Below the pieces are notes generated by a model. The model was not told the DNA's origin, ran no database searches, and saw only the letters and a list, made by a program, of their open reading frames with translations. Shown here one piece after another: positions 34,959-43,989 of a DNA stretch of 64,000 bases. Each line of letters opens with the position of its first letter. Position 1 is the first letter of the stretch. Made by a program: the position numbers and the translations under genes. Location of the stretch: NCBI GenBank assembly GCA_000023405.1, contig CP001643.1, positions 3,410,001-3,474,000 on the forward strand. The letters are read 5' to 3'. This DNA is from Brachybacterium faecium DSM 4810 (GTDB lineage Bacteria > Actinomycetota > Actinomycetes > Actinomycetales > Dermabacteraceae).

Positions 34959-36665
34959 TCACAGCTCGCGGGAAGCGGCCGTCTCCCGGTCGGCCCGGGC
35001 GCGCCCGTCGGCCGCGTCCCCGCCGTCGTGCTCCGTGACGTCGCGCTCCGTGATGGCGCGTTCCCCGTCGGCCTCCGCGTCGGTCGCGTCGCCGGCGTCG
35101 CCTGCATCGCCGGCGTCGTCCCCGTCCTCGTCGGCCTCGAGGCTCTGGGAGTCCAGGCGCAGGGTCTGCACCCACTGGCGGGAGGCGTCGGAGCTGATCG
35201 CCAGCACGCCGAGCGCGGAGGCGCCGGCGCCCACCAGCAGCGAGTGCGCGACCCCGCCGGTCATCGAGGTGGCGACGGCGAGCCGGGCGAAGGCGTCCGC
35301 CGTGAACACCGCCATGAGGGCGATCCGGGCCCAGCGGCTGCGGCGCACCACCCCGATCTGCAGCAGCAGCAGGCCGGCGGCGAACACGGTGGCCAGCACG
35401 ATCTCCTCGCTGCCCGGCAGCACGAGCCCCGCATCGGGGTAGAGCGCCACGAGGTCCACGCCGCTCAGCTGCGCCACCCACTGGGTCGCCACCAGCGCGG
35501 CCTGCAGCAGCACGAGCACCCCGGTGAAGACCACCGTGGGCGGCGGGAGGTGGTGGTCCGCGGCGCGGGAGATGACCTCGTGGAAGTCGTCGACCGTCTC
35601 CTGCCACTGGGCGGTGAGCTCATCGGCGACCTCGGCGGGCGAGCCCGCCCCACCGGTGCGCCGCGCCGCCGCGAGCGCGCTCTGGGCGGCGGCCCGCGCC
35701 CGCGAGCGCATCACCGAGGTGCCCGTCGGCCGGTGGCGCGCCAGCATCATCGCGGTGGCGCCGTCGGAGCGGGCCGCCGCGCCGCCCACGTCGATCACCG
35801 GCAGGTCGCCGTCGGTGCGGATCCGGTCGCCCTGGCCGTTGCGGTGGTGGTAGGAGGTGGAGAACTCCCGGATCACCTCCGCCTCGATCTGCGGATCGGC
35901 GTAGCGGACGGTGTCGATCACGAAGTCCCGCTCGACGTCGATGTCCTCGTCGATCCGGTGCGTGATCTGCAGGGTGAAGAACGAGAAGCCGACGGCCCGG
36001 TCGTAGGTGCCGGCCGCGAGCCAGTCCGCCCGGTACCCGCCCGGCAGCACGAACCCCGGGGCCATGCGCCAGAACCGCACGTGATGGCGCTTCGTGGTGG
36101 TGCCGCCCACCTCCTGCTGATAGGTGAAGTCGTGGCGGCGCCCCATCAGGTACAGATCAGAGACGGGCGCGGCAGGGTAGGAGCGGCGCAGCAGCGTCGA
36201 GCGCACCATCGACCACGCCGAGGCCAGGGTGCGCTCCTCGGCCAGCACCCAGCCGGCCCGGCGCATCGCCACGTGCAGATCGCGCTCCGAGCCGTCGAAG
36301 GCGAGGTTGATCGGGTCCGAGAGCACGCCCTCGGCGGTGCGGGTGCGGCCGAAGAAGTAGTCGGGCAGGTAGATCCACGTCATCAGCTGGTGCAGGCGCG
36401 GCAGCGTGATGTAGGTCAGCAGCACCCAGAAGCCCAGCAGGTACAGCAGCCGCACCGGGGTGAGCGAGAAGCCCTCCACCAGGTACAGCAGCGCCAGCCA
36501 GATCGAGACCACCACGCCCGCGACGATGAACAGCGTGTCCAGCAGCCCGTAGAGCTCGAAGCGCGACCCCTGCACCGTGCCGCCGCGGGCATGGTCGTAC
36601 GTGGGCGGCGTGGTGGGGACCGGGCGGCGCAGGGGCACCAGCCGTGGTGAGCGCGCGGGAGTCAC
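34959..36665 (-). CDS. LssY C-terminal-domain membrane protein
   Basis: 568 residues. Two N-terminal membrane helices (LLDTLFIVAGVVVSIWLALLYLV and LLYLLGFWVLLTYITL) precede an LssY_C domain, seen in DLHVAMRRAGWVLAEE, DLYLMGRRHDFTYQQE, KRHHVRFWRM and DEDIDVERDFVIDTV. Four more helices follow and an acidic low-complexity tail (DAGDAGDATDAEADG). LssY_C is named from a type I secretion-linked protein, but its activity is unknown. GTG at 36663-36665 follows CGGAG. It stands alone. Confidence 0.85.
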   Translation of the reverse strand: MTPARSPRLVPLRRPVPTTPPTYDHARGGTVQGSRFELYGLLDTLFIVAGVVVSIWLALLYLVEGFSLTPVRLLYLLGFWVLLTYITLPRLHQLMTWIYLPDYFFGRTRTAEGVLSDPINLAFDGSERDLHVAMRRAGWVLAEERTLASAWSMVRSTLLRRSYPAAPVSDLYLMGRRHDFTYQQEVGGTTTKRHHVRFWRMAPGFVLPGGYRADWLAAGTYDRAVGFSFFTLQITHRIDEDIDVERDFVIDTVRYADPQIEAEVIREFSTSYHHRNGQGDRIRTDGDLPVIDVGGAAARSDGATAMMLARHRPTGTSVMRSRARAAAQSALAAARRTGGAGSPAEVADELTAQWQETVDDFHEVISRAADHHLPPPTVVFTGVLVLLQAALVATQWVAQLSGVDLVALYPDAGLVLPGSEEIVLATVFAAGLLLLQIGVVRRSRWARIALMAVFTADAFARLAVATSMTGGVAHSLLVGAGASALGVLAISSDASRQWVQTLRLDSQSLEADEDGDDAGDAGDAGDATDAEADGERAITERDVTEHDGGDAADGRARADRETAASREL

Positions 36666-36755
36666 CCCGTCGGCTCCGTTCTGCGCTCCGTCATGGGCGA
36701 CATCGTAGGCGGCGCGGCTGAAGGCTTCCGCCCCGGCGCCGCCTCCCGCCCGGGC

Positions 36756-38435
36756 TCACTCCGCGGCGTCGTCGCCCTCCGTCGGCGCGGACCGGGCCGC
36801 ACGCCGCACCGCGACCGCTCCCACCAGCCCCAGCAGCAGGAACATCGCCGCGCCGGACATCGCGATGCGGGTCCCGTCGGTGAACACCAGATCCAGCTGG
36901 TCGAGGATCCTCGGGTCCATGCCCTCCGCCCGCAGCTGCGGGAGGATCGAGCCGGAGGAGGCGGTGAGCTGCGCACCGAGCTGCGCCGCCTCGCCCTCGA
37001 GCGCGCCGGTGCGGGCGGCGAGCCCGGCGGCGAGCAGGGCACCGGCCACGGCGGTGCCGAGCGCCGTGCCGAGCTGGCGCACCGTGGACTGCGTGGCCGA
37101 GCCCTGCCCGGACTGCTCGGGCGGGACCGGCGCGAGCACGGTCGAGGTCAGCTGCGCCGAGGCGAGGCCCAGGCCGAGCCCGTACGGGACCAGGAGGCCC
37201 ACGATCAGCAGCACGGGGGACTCCGGCCGCAGCGCGAGGGCGAGCGCCCCCACCGCGAGGACCTCGGCGCCGAGCCCCACCAGCACGGTCCCCGGGGCGC
37301 CGATCGCGGCGGCGAGGTGCCGGGCGAGGGTGCCCGAGAGGAACGCGCCGCCGGCCATCGCGGCGAGCACGAGACCGGCCTCGAGGGTGCCGAGGCCCTG
37401 CACGTCGACGAGGTAGAGCGGCAGCACGAACAGCAGCCCGAACTCCCCCACCGCCACGGCGCCCGCGGTGAGGTTGCCCCAGGCGAAGGCGGGCAGCCGG
37501 AACAGCGTGAGGTCCAGCAGCACCGCCTTCCCGCGCAGGGCGCGGCGCCGCTCCCACAGCACGAAGGCGGCGAGCAGGAGCGCGCCGACGGCCAGCAGCA
37601 GCGGGCTGAGGGACAGTCCGGCGGGGCCGTGGAGGTCGCGCCCGCCGACGGTCAGCGGAGCCTTCTCGCGCCACCAGCCGAGGGTGGTCGCCTCGATGAT
37701 CCCGAACACGAGCAGCCCGAGCGCGAAGGCGCTGAGCACGGCGCCGAGCACGTCCAGCCCGGGGATCTCGTGCCGCTCCCGGCTCTCCCGCACCCAGGCC
37801 ACGGCGCCGACGATCACCGCGATCCCCACCGGCACGTTGACCAGGAAGATCCACGGCCAGGAGAAGGAGCTGGTCAGCCAGCCGCCGAGCAGCGGGCCGA
37901 GCGCGGCGGCACCGGCCATCACCGCGCCCCACACCCCGAAGGCCGCCGCCCGCTCCCGGCCGCGGAAGGTCGCGTTCACGCTCGAGAGGGTCGAGGGGAG
38001 GATGAGCGCGCCGCCCACCCCCTGCAGCAGGCGGGCCGTGATGAGCGCGGCCCCGGAGGCGGCGAGGGCGGCCAGCACGGAGGCGAGGACGAACAGGCCC
38101 ACGCCCACGACGAGCAGGCGCCGCCGCCCGATCCGGTCGCCGAGCCGCCCCGCGACCAGCAGCAGCGCCGAGAGGACCACGGCGTAGCTGGTGGTGACCC
38201 ACTGGGCGTCGGTGAGGTCCAGGGAGAGCTCGCCGATGATCGTGGGCAGGGAGACCGCGACGATCGAGCCGTCGATGACGATCAGCGCGAGGCCGGCGGC
38301 GAGCACGCCCAGGGCCTTCCAGCGGTGCGGGTCGTGCGAGGGATCGGCGTCGGCGGGAGGAGCGGGGCGGGCGGCGTCCGACGGGGCGACGGTGGACGCC
38401 GGCGCCCTGCGGTGCGAAGGGCTCGGAGTCGTCAT
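36756..38435 (-). CDS. DHA2-family (14-helix) major facilitator drug exporter
   Basis: 559 residues. Motif A is GRLGDRIGRRRLLVVG; motif C-like stretch is GAAALGPLLGGWLTSSFSWPWIFLVNVPVG; D in VIDGSIVAVSLPTI is the helix 1 motif D of DHA2 exporters. About 14 membrane helices fit the EmrB/QacA class, which exports hydrophobic compounds with proton influx. The first 35 residues are disordered. ATG 38433-38435 follows TAAACT by six bases: leaderless. A TGAC-GCAAT-GTCA dyad directly upstream of the -10 is a likely operator for a local repressor, which is not in the window. Confidence 0.92.
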   Translation of the reverse strand: MTTPSPSHRRAPASTVAPSDAARPAPPADADPSHDPHRWKALGVLAAGLALIVIDGSIVAVSLPTIIGELSLDLTDAQWVTTSYAVVLSALLLVAGRLGDRIGRRRLLVVGVGLFVLASVLAALAASGAALITARLLQGVGGALILPSTLSSVNATFRGRERAAAFGVWGAVMAGAAALGPLLGGWLTSSFSWPWIFLVNVPVGIAVIVGAVAWVRESRERHEIPGLDVLGAVLSAFALGLLVFGIIEATTLGWWREKAPLTVGGRDLHGPAGLSLSPLLLAVGALLLAAFVLWERRRALRGKAVLLDLTLFRLPAFAWGNLTAGAVAVGEFGLLFVLPLYLVDVQGLGTLEAGLVLAAMAGGAFLSGTLARHLAAAIGAPGTVLVGLGAEVLAVGALALALRPESPVLLIVGLLVPYGLGLGLASAQLTSTVLAPVPPEQSGQGSATQSTVRQLGTALGTAVAGALLAAGLAARTGALEGEAAQLGAQLTASSGSILPQLRAEGMDPRILDQLDLVFTDGTRIAMSGAAMFLLLGLVGAVAVRRAARSAPTEGDDAAE

Positions 38436-38441
38436 GACCCG

Positions 38442-38460
38442 AGTTTATGACGCAATGTCA
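38442..38460 (-). promoter_or_regulatory. -10 element and adjoining dyad of the exporter gene
   Basis: On the minus strand TAAACT (38447-38442) lies six bases before the start codon. TGACGCAATGTCA (38448-38460), with TGAC facing GTCA, abuts it on the upstream side, where a repressor would block the promoter. Confidence 0.5.
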
Positions 38461-38558
38461 GATCCGGCATCCACCGAACGGTCGATCCCGCCCCGGCGCT
38501 CGCCGGACCGCCGCGGCGCGCACGTAGGCTGGACAGGACCCCTGAGAGAGGAAGTTCC

Positions 38559-39407
38559 ATGACTGCATCGCACCCCGACGTGCCGACCATCCCCTTCCAC
38601 GACGGCCACACGATCCCGCAGCTCGGCTACGGCGTGTTCAAGGTCGAGCCGGATATCGCCGCCGATGTCACCGCCCAGGCCCTCGCCGCCGGGTACCGCC
38701 ACATCGACACCGCGAAGATCTACGGCAACGAGGAGGGCGTGGGCCGCGCGATCGCCGACTCCGGCATCCCGCGCGAGGAGCTCTTCGTGACCACCAAGCT
38801 GTGGAACGACGCGCACGCCTTCGACGACGCGATCGCCGCGTGCGAGGCCTCCCTCGAGCGGCTCGGCCTGGACCACGTCGACCTCTACCTCACGCACTGG
38901 GCAGTGCCCTCGCAGGGCCAGTACGTCGAGGCATGGAAGGCGCTCATCGAGCTGCAGAAGCGCGGGCTGACCCGCTCCATCGGCGTCTCGAACCACCCGC
39001 TGCCCCAGCTCACCGAGATCATCGAGGCGACCTCCGTGGTGCCCGCGATCCACCAGATCGAGCTGCACCCCTACTTCCAGCAGCGCGAGCTGCGCGAGGC
39101 CCATGGCGAGCACGGCATCCTCACCCAGTCGTGGGGGCCGCTCGGACAGGGCAAGTCCGATCTGCTCGAGAACGACGCGATCACCTCGATCGCCGCGGCC
39201 CACGACGCCTCGCCCGCGCAGGTGGTGCTCGCCTGGCACCTCGCCCACGGCATCGTCACCATCCCGAAGTCGGTGACGCCCGCGCGCATCGTGGAGAACC
39301 TCGCCGCGGCGGAGCTGACGCTGACCTCCGAGGAGATCGCCGCGATCGACGAGCTGGACCGCCCCGACGGCCGCGGCGGCGCGGATCCGGCGGCCAAGAC
39401 CGCCTGA
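38559..39407 (+). CDS. Aldo/keto reductase
   Basis: 282 residues, TIM-barrel NADPH-dependent reductase. The catalytic tetrad can be placed: Asp in YRHIDTAKIYGNE with the Tyr in the same stretch, Lys in ELFVTTKLWND, His in DLYLTHWA. The NADP site is IVTIPKSVTPARIVEN. It matches the 2,5-diketo-gluconate reductase-type branch (AKR5), which reduces small carbonyls. RBS GAGGAAG precedes ATG 38559. It is divergent from the exporter gene and ends in a hairpin. Confidence 0.93.
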   Translation: MTASHPDVPTIPFHDGHTIPQLGYGVFKVEPDIAADVTAQALAAGYRHIDTAKIYGNEEGVGRAIADSGIPREELFVTTKLWNDAHAFDDAIAACEASLERLGLDHVDLYLTHWAVPSQGQYVEAWKALIELQKRGLTRSIGVSNHPLPQLTEIIEATSVVPAIHQIELHPYFQQRELREAHGEHGILTQSWGPLGQGKSDLLENDAITSIAAAHDASPAQVVLAWHLAHGIVTIPKSVTPARIVENLAAAELTLTSEEIAAIDELDRPDGRGGADPAAKTA

Positions 39408-39424
39408 GGCCCGGCGAGACGAAG

Positions 39425-39462
39425 GCGCCCGGGCCCTTCCCCCTGCGGTGGCGCCCGGGCGC
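39425..39462 (+). terminator. Intrinsic terminator after the aldo/keto reductase gene
   Basis: GCGCCCGGGC (39425-39434) can pair with GCCCGGGCGC (39453-39462). Beyond it, TACAGT at 39609-39614 is a -10 for the next gene. Confidence 0.6.
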
Positions 39463-39650
39463 GGACTCCGCTGCTCCGCGACGTTCGTCGATCGCGCGAG
39501 GCGGTGCTCAGCCCGCAGACGACCCCCGATACGGGGCCATGTACTCGCTGAGCAGCACCTCGTGCGACCCCCGCTCGGCTCCCACCGGGTCCTGTCCTGG
39601 GTCTCGGCTACAGTGTGCCGAGTTCGGGGCAGACACGAGGGGGCAATGCC

Positions 39651-42600
39651 GTGGAAGGTGTCGAAGCAGGTCAGGGCGGGGGCAGGCCGCGGCGCCTGGC
39701 TCTGATCATCACCGCGACGGTCGCGACCCTCGCACTGGTGATCGGCGCGATAGTCGTGGGGTTGCCGTGGCTGCGTGAGTCGGCCTCCGCCGCGGACATG
39801 GGCACCACCGAGATCTCCGGCGCCGATCCCTCCGACTCCGAGGACTCCTCCAGCATCGAGCAGGAGCTCACCGCCGGCACCGCCGAGGTGCGGGTCGCCG
39901 ACGCGGGCGTGCACCGCACCGCCCTCGCCCGCGTCACCGTCGACCCCACCGAGGACGTCGTGATCTCAGAACGGGGCTCCGCTGTGCTCACCGCTGCGGG
40001 TGGTTCCGGCCCGGTCTCCGCCACCTCCTTCGTCGCGGTGAGGGACGGTGTCATCACCGTGGAGTCCTCCTCCGCCGTCACGGCGCACCTCGAGGTCCTG
40101 GCACTCTTCGACGGCGGCGCCGAGACCGCCGGCTCGCTGCGGCTGCTGCCTGCGGCAGTGCAGGTCGTGAGCACGGAGTCCGAGATCGGCACAGACGACC
40201 TCACCGCTGCGCAGGACGTCTACGTGGGCGGCTTCGCCGTGCCCCAGGGCACGCCCCATGCCCTGGCCCGCATCACCGGCACCTTCACGGAGCCGACGCC
40301 CGTGACGCTCTCCGACCAGGTGCTGCACTTCCCGCGCGGCACCTCGACCACCACCACGGTGCTCAGCACCGTCGACGATGCCGTCACCCTCTCCGCTGCG
40401 AGCGCCGGGGAGCTCGAGATCGACGTGATCGGCTACGTGACCGCCGCCGACGCCACGGCTCCGGTCGGCGCCGACGTAGACTCGACGACGGCCGGGGCCG
40501 TGATGGGGGTGTCTTCGCAGGCTCCGCAACAGCTCGCATTCACCGGCGGCACCCGTGAGGAGATCGATCTGGGCGCTCTGCGCACCACCGCGGTGATCGG
40601 TCTGCTCTCCCCGGGATCCGGCACCGCCGGCGCCATCACCAGCACCTACGACGACAACGCCCACCACCGCGGCACCGCCGTGACCGCGGATGCCCCGCGC
40701 GCCGGCGAGCTGGTGATCGTCTCCGCGCAGGACCCGCAGCTCACCGCCGACGTGGACGTGCAGGCGGAGTTCCTGCCCGTCGCGATCGTGCAGCCGCACG
40801 AGGTCGCCCGCGGCGAGGACGTCGCCGTGACCATGGAGCCCTTCCCCGGCGGCGCGATGGATGCCGAACACGGGATCGTGCGCATCGAGGGGACGTTCCA
40901 CGCACCACACCGGATCGCCTCGATCGCGGTCGCGGTGAACGGCGAGGAGGTCACACCGAGCGCCCCGCTCCGCCTCGATGGAAACGGCGGCACCTGGCAT
41001 CAGGACATCATCCCCGCACGGAGCGGCCCGCTGGAGATCACGGTCACCGCGATGGACGTCGGCGGCGACACGGCGACCGCGACCTGGGACGGCACCGTGA
41101 CCGTCCCCTCGGACGATGACCTGGTCCTCTCCCCGCAGGCGCAGATCCTCACCCCCGAGGCCACGGCCGAGATGACGCAGGAGAGCGCGGCGGTCCTCTC
41201 CTCTGCGGAGGCGCCCGGCTACGGGATCGGCGACGTGATCGTCGCAGGGGCCTCCGACGGCCTCCCCGACGGCACGCTCGGGCAGGTGCTCGCGCTCCGC
41301 TACGAACAGGGTCGCTGGCTCACCATTCTCGGGCCCGCCACCCTGGGCAACGTGATCCTCCAGGGCGAGTTCGACGTGGTCCTCGACCGTGGGGACTCGG
41401 ACGAGATCGTGCAGCGAGGCGCCGACGGTGCAGAACAACCCTTGACCACACCGGCCCCCGGTGCCGTCCCTGTCGGCCCCGTCGGCGGAATCGGCGGCGG
41501 CGTCGGGGCGGCCGTCCCCGTCGCCCCGACCGGCGCCGGCCTCGTGGGCCCCGGCATCGCCCCCGCCCTGCCGAGCTTCCCGCGGATGGACGGCTCGGCG
41601 GGGAAGCCACGGGAGATCTCGACCGACGAGACCTACGACCTGCTCACGCACAGCTGCGACGAGGAGCTCGAATCGATCCCGCTCGCCTCTCAGGAGGGCA
41701 AGGGCACCTCGCCCGACGGGCGGTGGTCGCTGAGCGGTTCGGCGAAGCTCGATCTCTCCGTGACGTGCGAGGCGAAGCTGGGTGTGCGGGTGGCGTACAG
41801 CGCCGAGTACAAACCCGAGGGCGCGATCGCCGTGGGTCTCGACGCGGTCCACTTCCTGAACACGATCCGGGCCCTCGAGGACGACACCACGAAGCAGATC
41901 GACGGGGTTCTGACCACGGCCGGCTCCCTGTTCGAGAGCGACTGGACGATGAGCACCTCCCTCCTGGGCTCGGCGGAGATGGCCGTCGGACTGAGCGGCA
42001 GCGCGAAGGGCGACATCTCCACGGTCGACGACGAGTTCGACGCGCATCTGCCGCTCGCCCGGGCCACGTTCTTCCTCGGGCCGGTCCCCGTCACCCTCGA
42101 CGGGGACGTGACCATCACCCCGCGCATCTCACTCAACGCGACCGGAGAGTTCGACCTGACCAGCACGTTCTCCGGTTCCGTAGAGGGCGGTCTCACCCTG
42201 CAGCGCAGCACCGGGATCACCCCGCTGTCCGCACTGGAGACCGATCTGACCACGACGATGTCAGGGACGGCGAGCGCGACCGCCACCGCGTCCCTCGCTG
42301 TGGAGCCCGCCCTGACCCTGTACAAGACGATCTCCCTGGGGTATTCCGCGACGCCCACGGCAGAGGCGACGGCCAAGGGCGAGTACTCGGCGTCCGATGG
42401 CAGCTCCTTCTCCCTCGCCGATCCCGACGCCACGGCGCAGAAGGCCGCCGACGACGGTCTCACGCTGACCACGACGGGCCGGCGTTATCTCGGCCTCAGC
42501 GGCTCCTTCACCGTCGGGCTCGACCTCGAGCGCGAGCTGGCGGCGTTCCCCAGCGTGCTGACTGCGCTCGAGACCGCGGGCGTCCCGCTCGAGGTCACCG

Positions 42601-43196
42601 TGGTCGACGAGTCGTTCGCAGCCGTCACCGTCGCGGAGAAGACCCTGTGGGAGTACTCCTACCCTGAGGATCTGGACCCCGAGACCTACGAGCCGGAGAT
42701 CCCCGAGCCGGACTTCAGCGATGACGGCGCCGAGGTGCTCGCCGAGCTCGAGGGGAAGACCTTCGTGTTCGCCTCCGGCGCGGGCGGCTGGGGGACGGAC
42801 TACGAGATGGGCGCCGACGGCACCTTCACCGGGACGTACCACGACTCCGATGTGGATGTCGTGCGCAAGGCCGAGTTCGAGGGGCGTTTCGAGGTCGGTG
42901 AGCAGATCGACGAGACCAGCTACGAGCTGGAGCTCGCAGAGTTCACGCGCACCTCACCGGCGAGCGGCACGGAGGACGCCGACGGGTACACGATCGAGTA
43001 CCAGGACTCGGTGTACGGATTCGACCAGTGCCGTGACTTCCGCCTGCTGCTGCCCGACACACCCACCAACAGCCTGACCGAGGGCCAGAAGCTGTGGGCG
43101 GGCAGGCACTCCACGGACCCGACCCTGCGGGTCTTCGCCGTCACCTGCTACGAGACTGACCGCGGGGAGGACCTCCTGCACTACGAGATGACCTGA
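39651..43196 (+). CDS. Large exported, membrane-anchored protein of unknown function
   Basis: 1181 residues. After a short basic start, one hydrophobic helix (LALIITATVATLALVIGAIVVGLPW, given in part) anchors or exports the chain. The rest is extracytoplasmic: beta-rich Thr/Val/Ala segments; an Ig-like module around ASIAVAVNGEEVTPSAPLRL; a Gly/Pro/Val linker (VGPVGGIGGGVGAAVPVAP); then a second beta-rich half with few cysteines (HSCDEELES, VTCEAKLG, DQCRDFR, VTCYETD). No enzymatic motif or sortase signal is visible. GTG 39651 was chosen because GAGGGGG is eight bases upstream and the longer frame begins directly at the -10. A neighbouring ATG (39645) opens only a 19-codon frame. Confidence 0.75.
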   Translation: MEGVEAGQGGGRPRRLALIITATVATLALVIGAIVVGLPWLRESASAADMGTTEISGADPSDSEDSSSIEQELTAGTAEVRVADAGVHRTALARVTVDPTEDVVISERGSAVLTAAGGSGPVSATSFVAVRDGVITVESSSAVTAHLEVLALFDGGAETAGSLRLLPAAVQVVSTESEIGTDDLTAAQDVYVGGFAVPQGTPHALARITGTFTEPTPVTLSDQVLHFPRGTSTTTTVLSTVDDAVTLSAASAGELEIDVIGYVTAADATAPVGADVDSTTAGAVMGVSSQAPQQLAFTGGTREEIDLGALRTTAVIGLLSPGSGTAGAITSTYDDNAHHRGTAVTADAPRAGELVIVSAQDPQLTADVDVQAEFLPVAIVQPHEVARGEDVAVTMEPFPGGAMDAEHGIVRIEGTFHAPHRIASIAVAVNGEEVTPSAPLRLDGNGGTWHQDIIPARSGPLEITVTAMDVGGDTATATWDGTVTVPSDDDLVLSPQAQILTPEATAEMTQESAAVLSSAEAPGYGIGDVIVAGASDGLPDGTLGQVLALRYEQGRWLTILGPATLGNVILQGEFDVVLDRGDSDEIVQRGADGAEQPLTTPAPGAVPVGPVGGIGGGVGAAVPVAPTGAGLVGPGIAPALPSFPRMDGSAGKPREISTDETYDLLTHSCDEELESIPLASQEGKGTSPDGRWSLSGSAKLDLSVTCEAKLGVRVAYSAEYKPEGAIAVGLDAVHFLNTIRALEDDTTKQIDGVLTTAGSLFESDWTMSTSLLGSAEMAVGLSGSAKGDISTVDDEFDAHLPLARATFFLGPVPVTLDGDVTITPRISLNATGEFDLTSTFSGSVEGGLTLQRSTGITPLSALETDLTTTMSGTASATATASLAVEPALTLYKTISLGYSATPTAEATAKGEYSASDGSSFSLADPDATAQKAADDGLTLTTTGRRYLGLSGSFTVGLDLERELAAFPSVLTALETAGVPLEVTVVDESFAAVTVAEKTLWEYSYPEDLDPETYEPEIPEPDFSDDGAEVLAELEGKTFVFASGAGGWGTDYEMGADGTFTGTYHDSDVDVVRKAEFEGRFEVGEQIDETSYELELAEFTRTSPASGTEDADGYTIEYQDSVYGFDQCRDFRLLLPDTPTNSLTEGQKLWAGRHSTDPTLRVFAVTCYETDRGEDLLHYEMT

Positions 43197-43224
43197 GCCC
43201 CACCGCGAACCGGCCACCTCCGGC

Positions 43225-43989
43225 TCAGTAGTAGACCGCGAGCGGTCCCGTCGGGCCGTCGATGACCTGCACCGGGGTGTCGAAGACGCGGCTGAGCACG
43301 TCGCCGTTCATGATCTCGCCGACAGGGCCGGCCTCGACCACGCCGCCCTCCTTCATCGCGATGATGTGGTCCGCGTAGTGGGCCGCGAAGTTGATGTCGT
43401 GCAGCACCACCACGATCGTGCGGTCCAGCTCGCGGGCCGCGTCGCGCAGGCGGCCCATCATCTGCACGCTGTGGCGCATGTCGAGGTTGTTCAGCGGCTC
43501 GTCCAGCAGCACGTACTCGGTGTCCTGGGCGAGCACCATCGCCACGTAGGCGCGCTGGCGCTGGCCGCCGGAGAGCTGGTCGAGATAGCGGTCCTCGAGC
43601 TCGTCGAGGTTCAGGAAGTCGATCGCCTCGGAGATCTTCTGCTCGTCGAGCCGGGTGAGGCGCCCCTTCGAGTAGGGGAAGCGGCCGAAGCCCACCAGCT
43701 GGCGCACCGTGAGCCGGGTGATGAAGTGGTTCTCCTGGCGCAGCACCGAGAGGATCTTGGCGAGGTCCTTCGAGGCGGTCGAGGCGATGTCGTAGCCGGC
43801 CACCTCGATCGCGCCGTCGTCGATCCCCAGCAGCCGGCCCGCCATCGTGAGCAGGGTCGACTTCCCGGCCCCGTTGGGCCCCACCAGGGCGGTGACGCCG
43901 CCGGAGGGGATCTCGACGGTCACCGGCCCGATCTCGACCGTCTCGGTGGCCGATGTGTACTGCTTCCGCACCGCGTCGATGGTGATCAC
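43225..43989 (-). CDS. Iron-siderophore ABC transporter, ATP-binding protein
   Basis: 254 residues. Walker A GPNGAGKST (37-45), Q-loop at LSVLRQENHFITRLT, signature LSGGQRQRAY, Walker B EYVLLDEP and switch VVVLHDINFAAHYAD identify the FecE/FepC class. It drives import of ferric siderophores. GTG at 43987-43989 overlaps the upstream permease stop by four bases (GTGA). It is the last gene of a four-gene operon that starts at 47375. Confidence 0.95.
   Translation of the reverse strand: MITIDAVRKQYTSATETVEIGPVTVEIPSGGVTALVGPNGAGKSTLLTMAGRLLGIDDGAIEVAGYDIASTASKDLAKILSVLRQENHFITRLTVRQLVGFGRFPYSKGRLTRLDEQKISEAIDFLNLDELEDRYLDQLSGGQRQRAYVAMVLAQDTEYVLLDEPLNNLDMRHSVQMMGRLRDAARELDRTIVVVLHDINFAAHYADHIIAMKEGGVVEAGPVGEIMNGDVLSRVFDTPVQVIDGPTGPLAVYY

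Noticed and set aside
36693-38450. Long plus-strand frame opposite the DHA2 exporter
   Set aside because: His/Gln/Glu/Arg-rich mirror of a membrane protein, no start signal.
39645-39705. ATG-initiated 19-codon frame overlapping the start of the exported protein
   Set aside because: GAGGGGG is only two or three bases before the ATG, too close; the GTG at 39651 in the long frame has correct spacing.
39966-42047. Long minus-strand frame inside the exported protein gene
   Set aside because: Mirror frame without ribosome site or domains.
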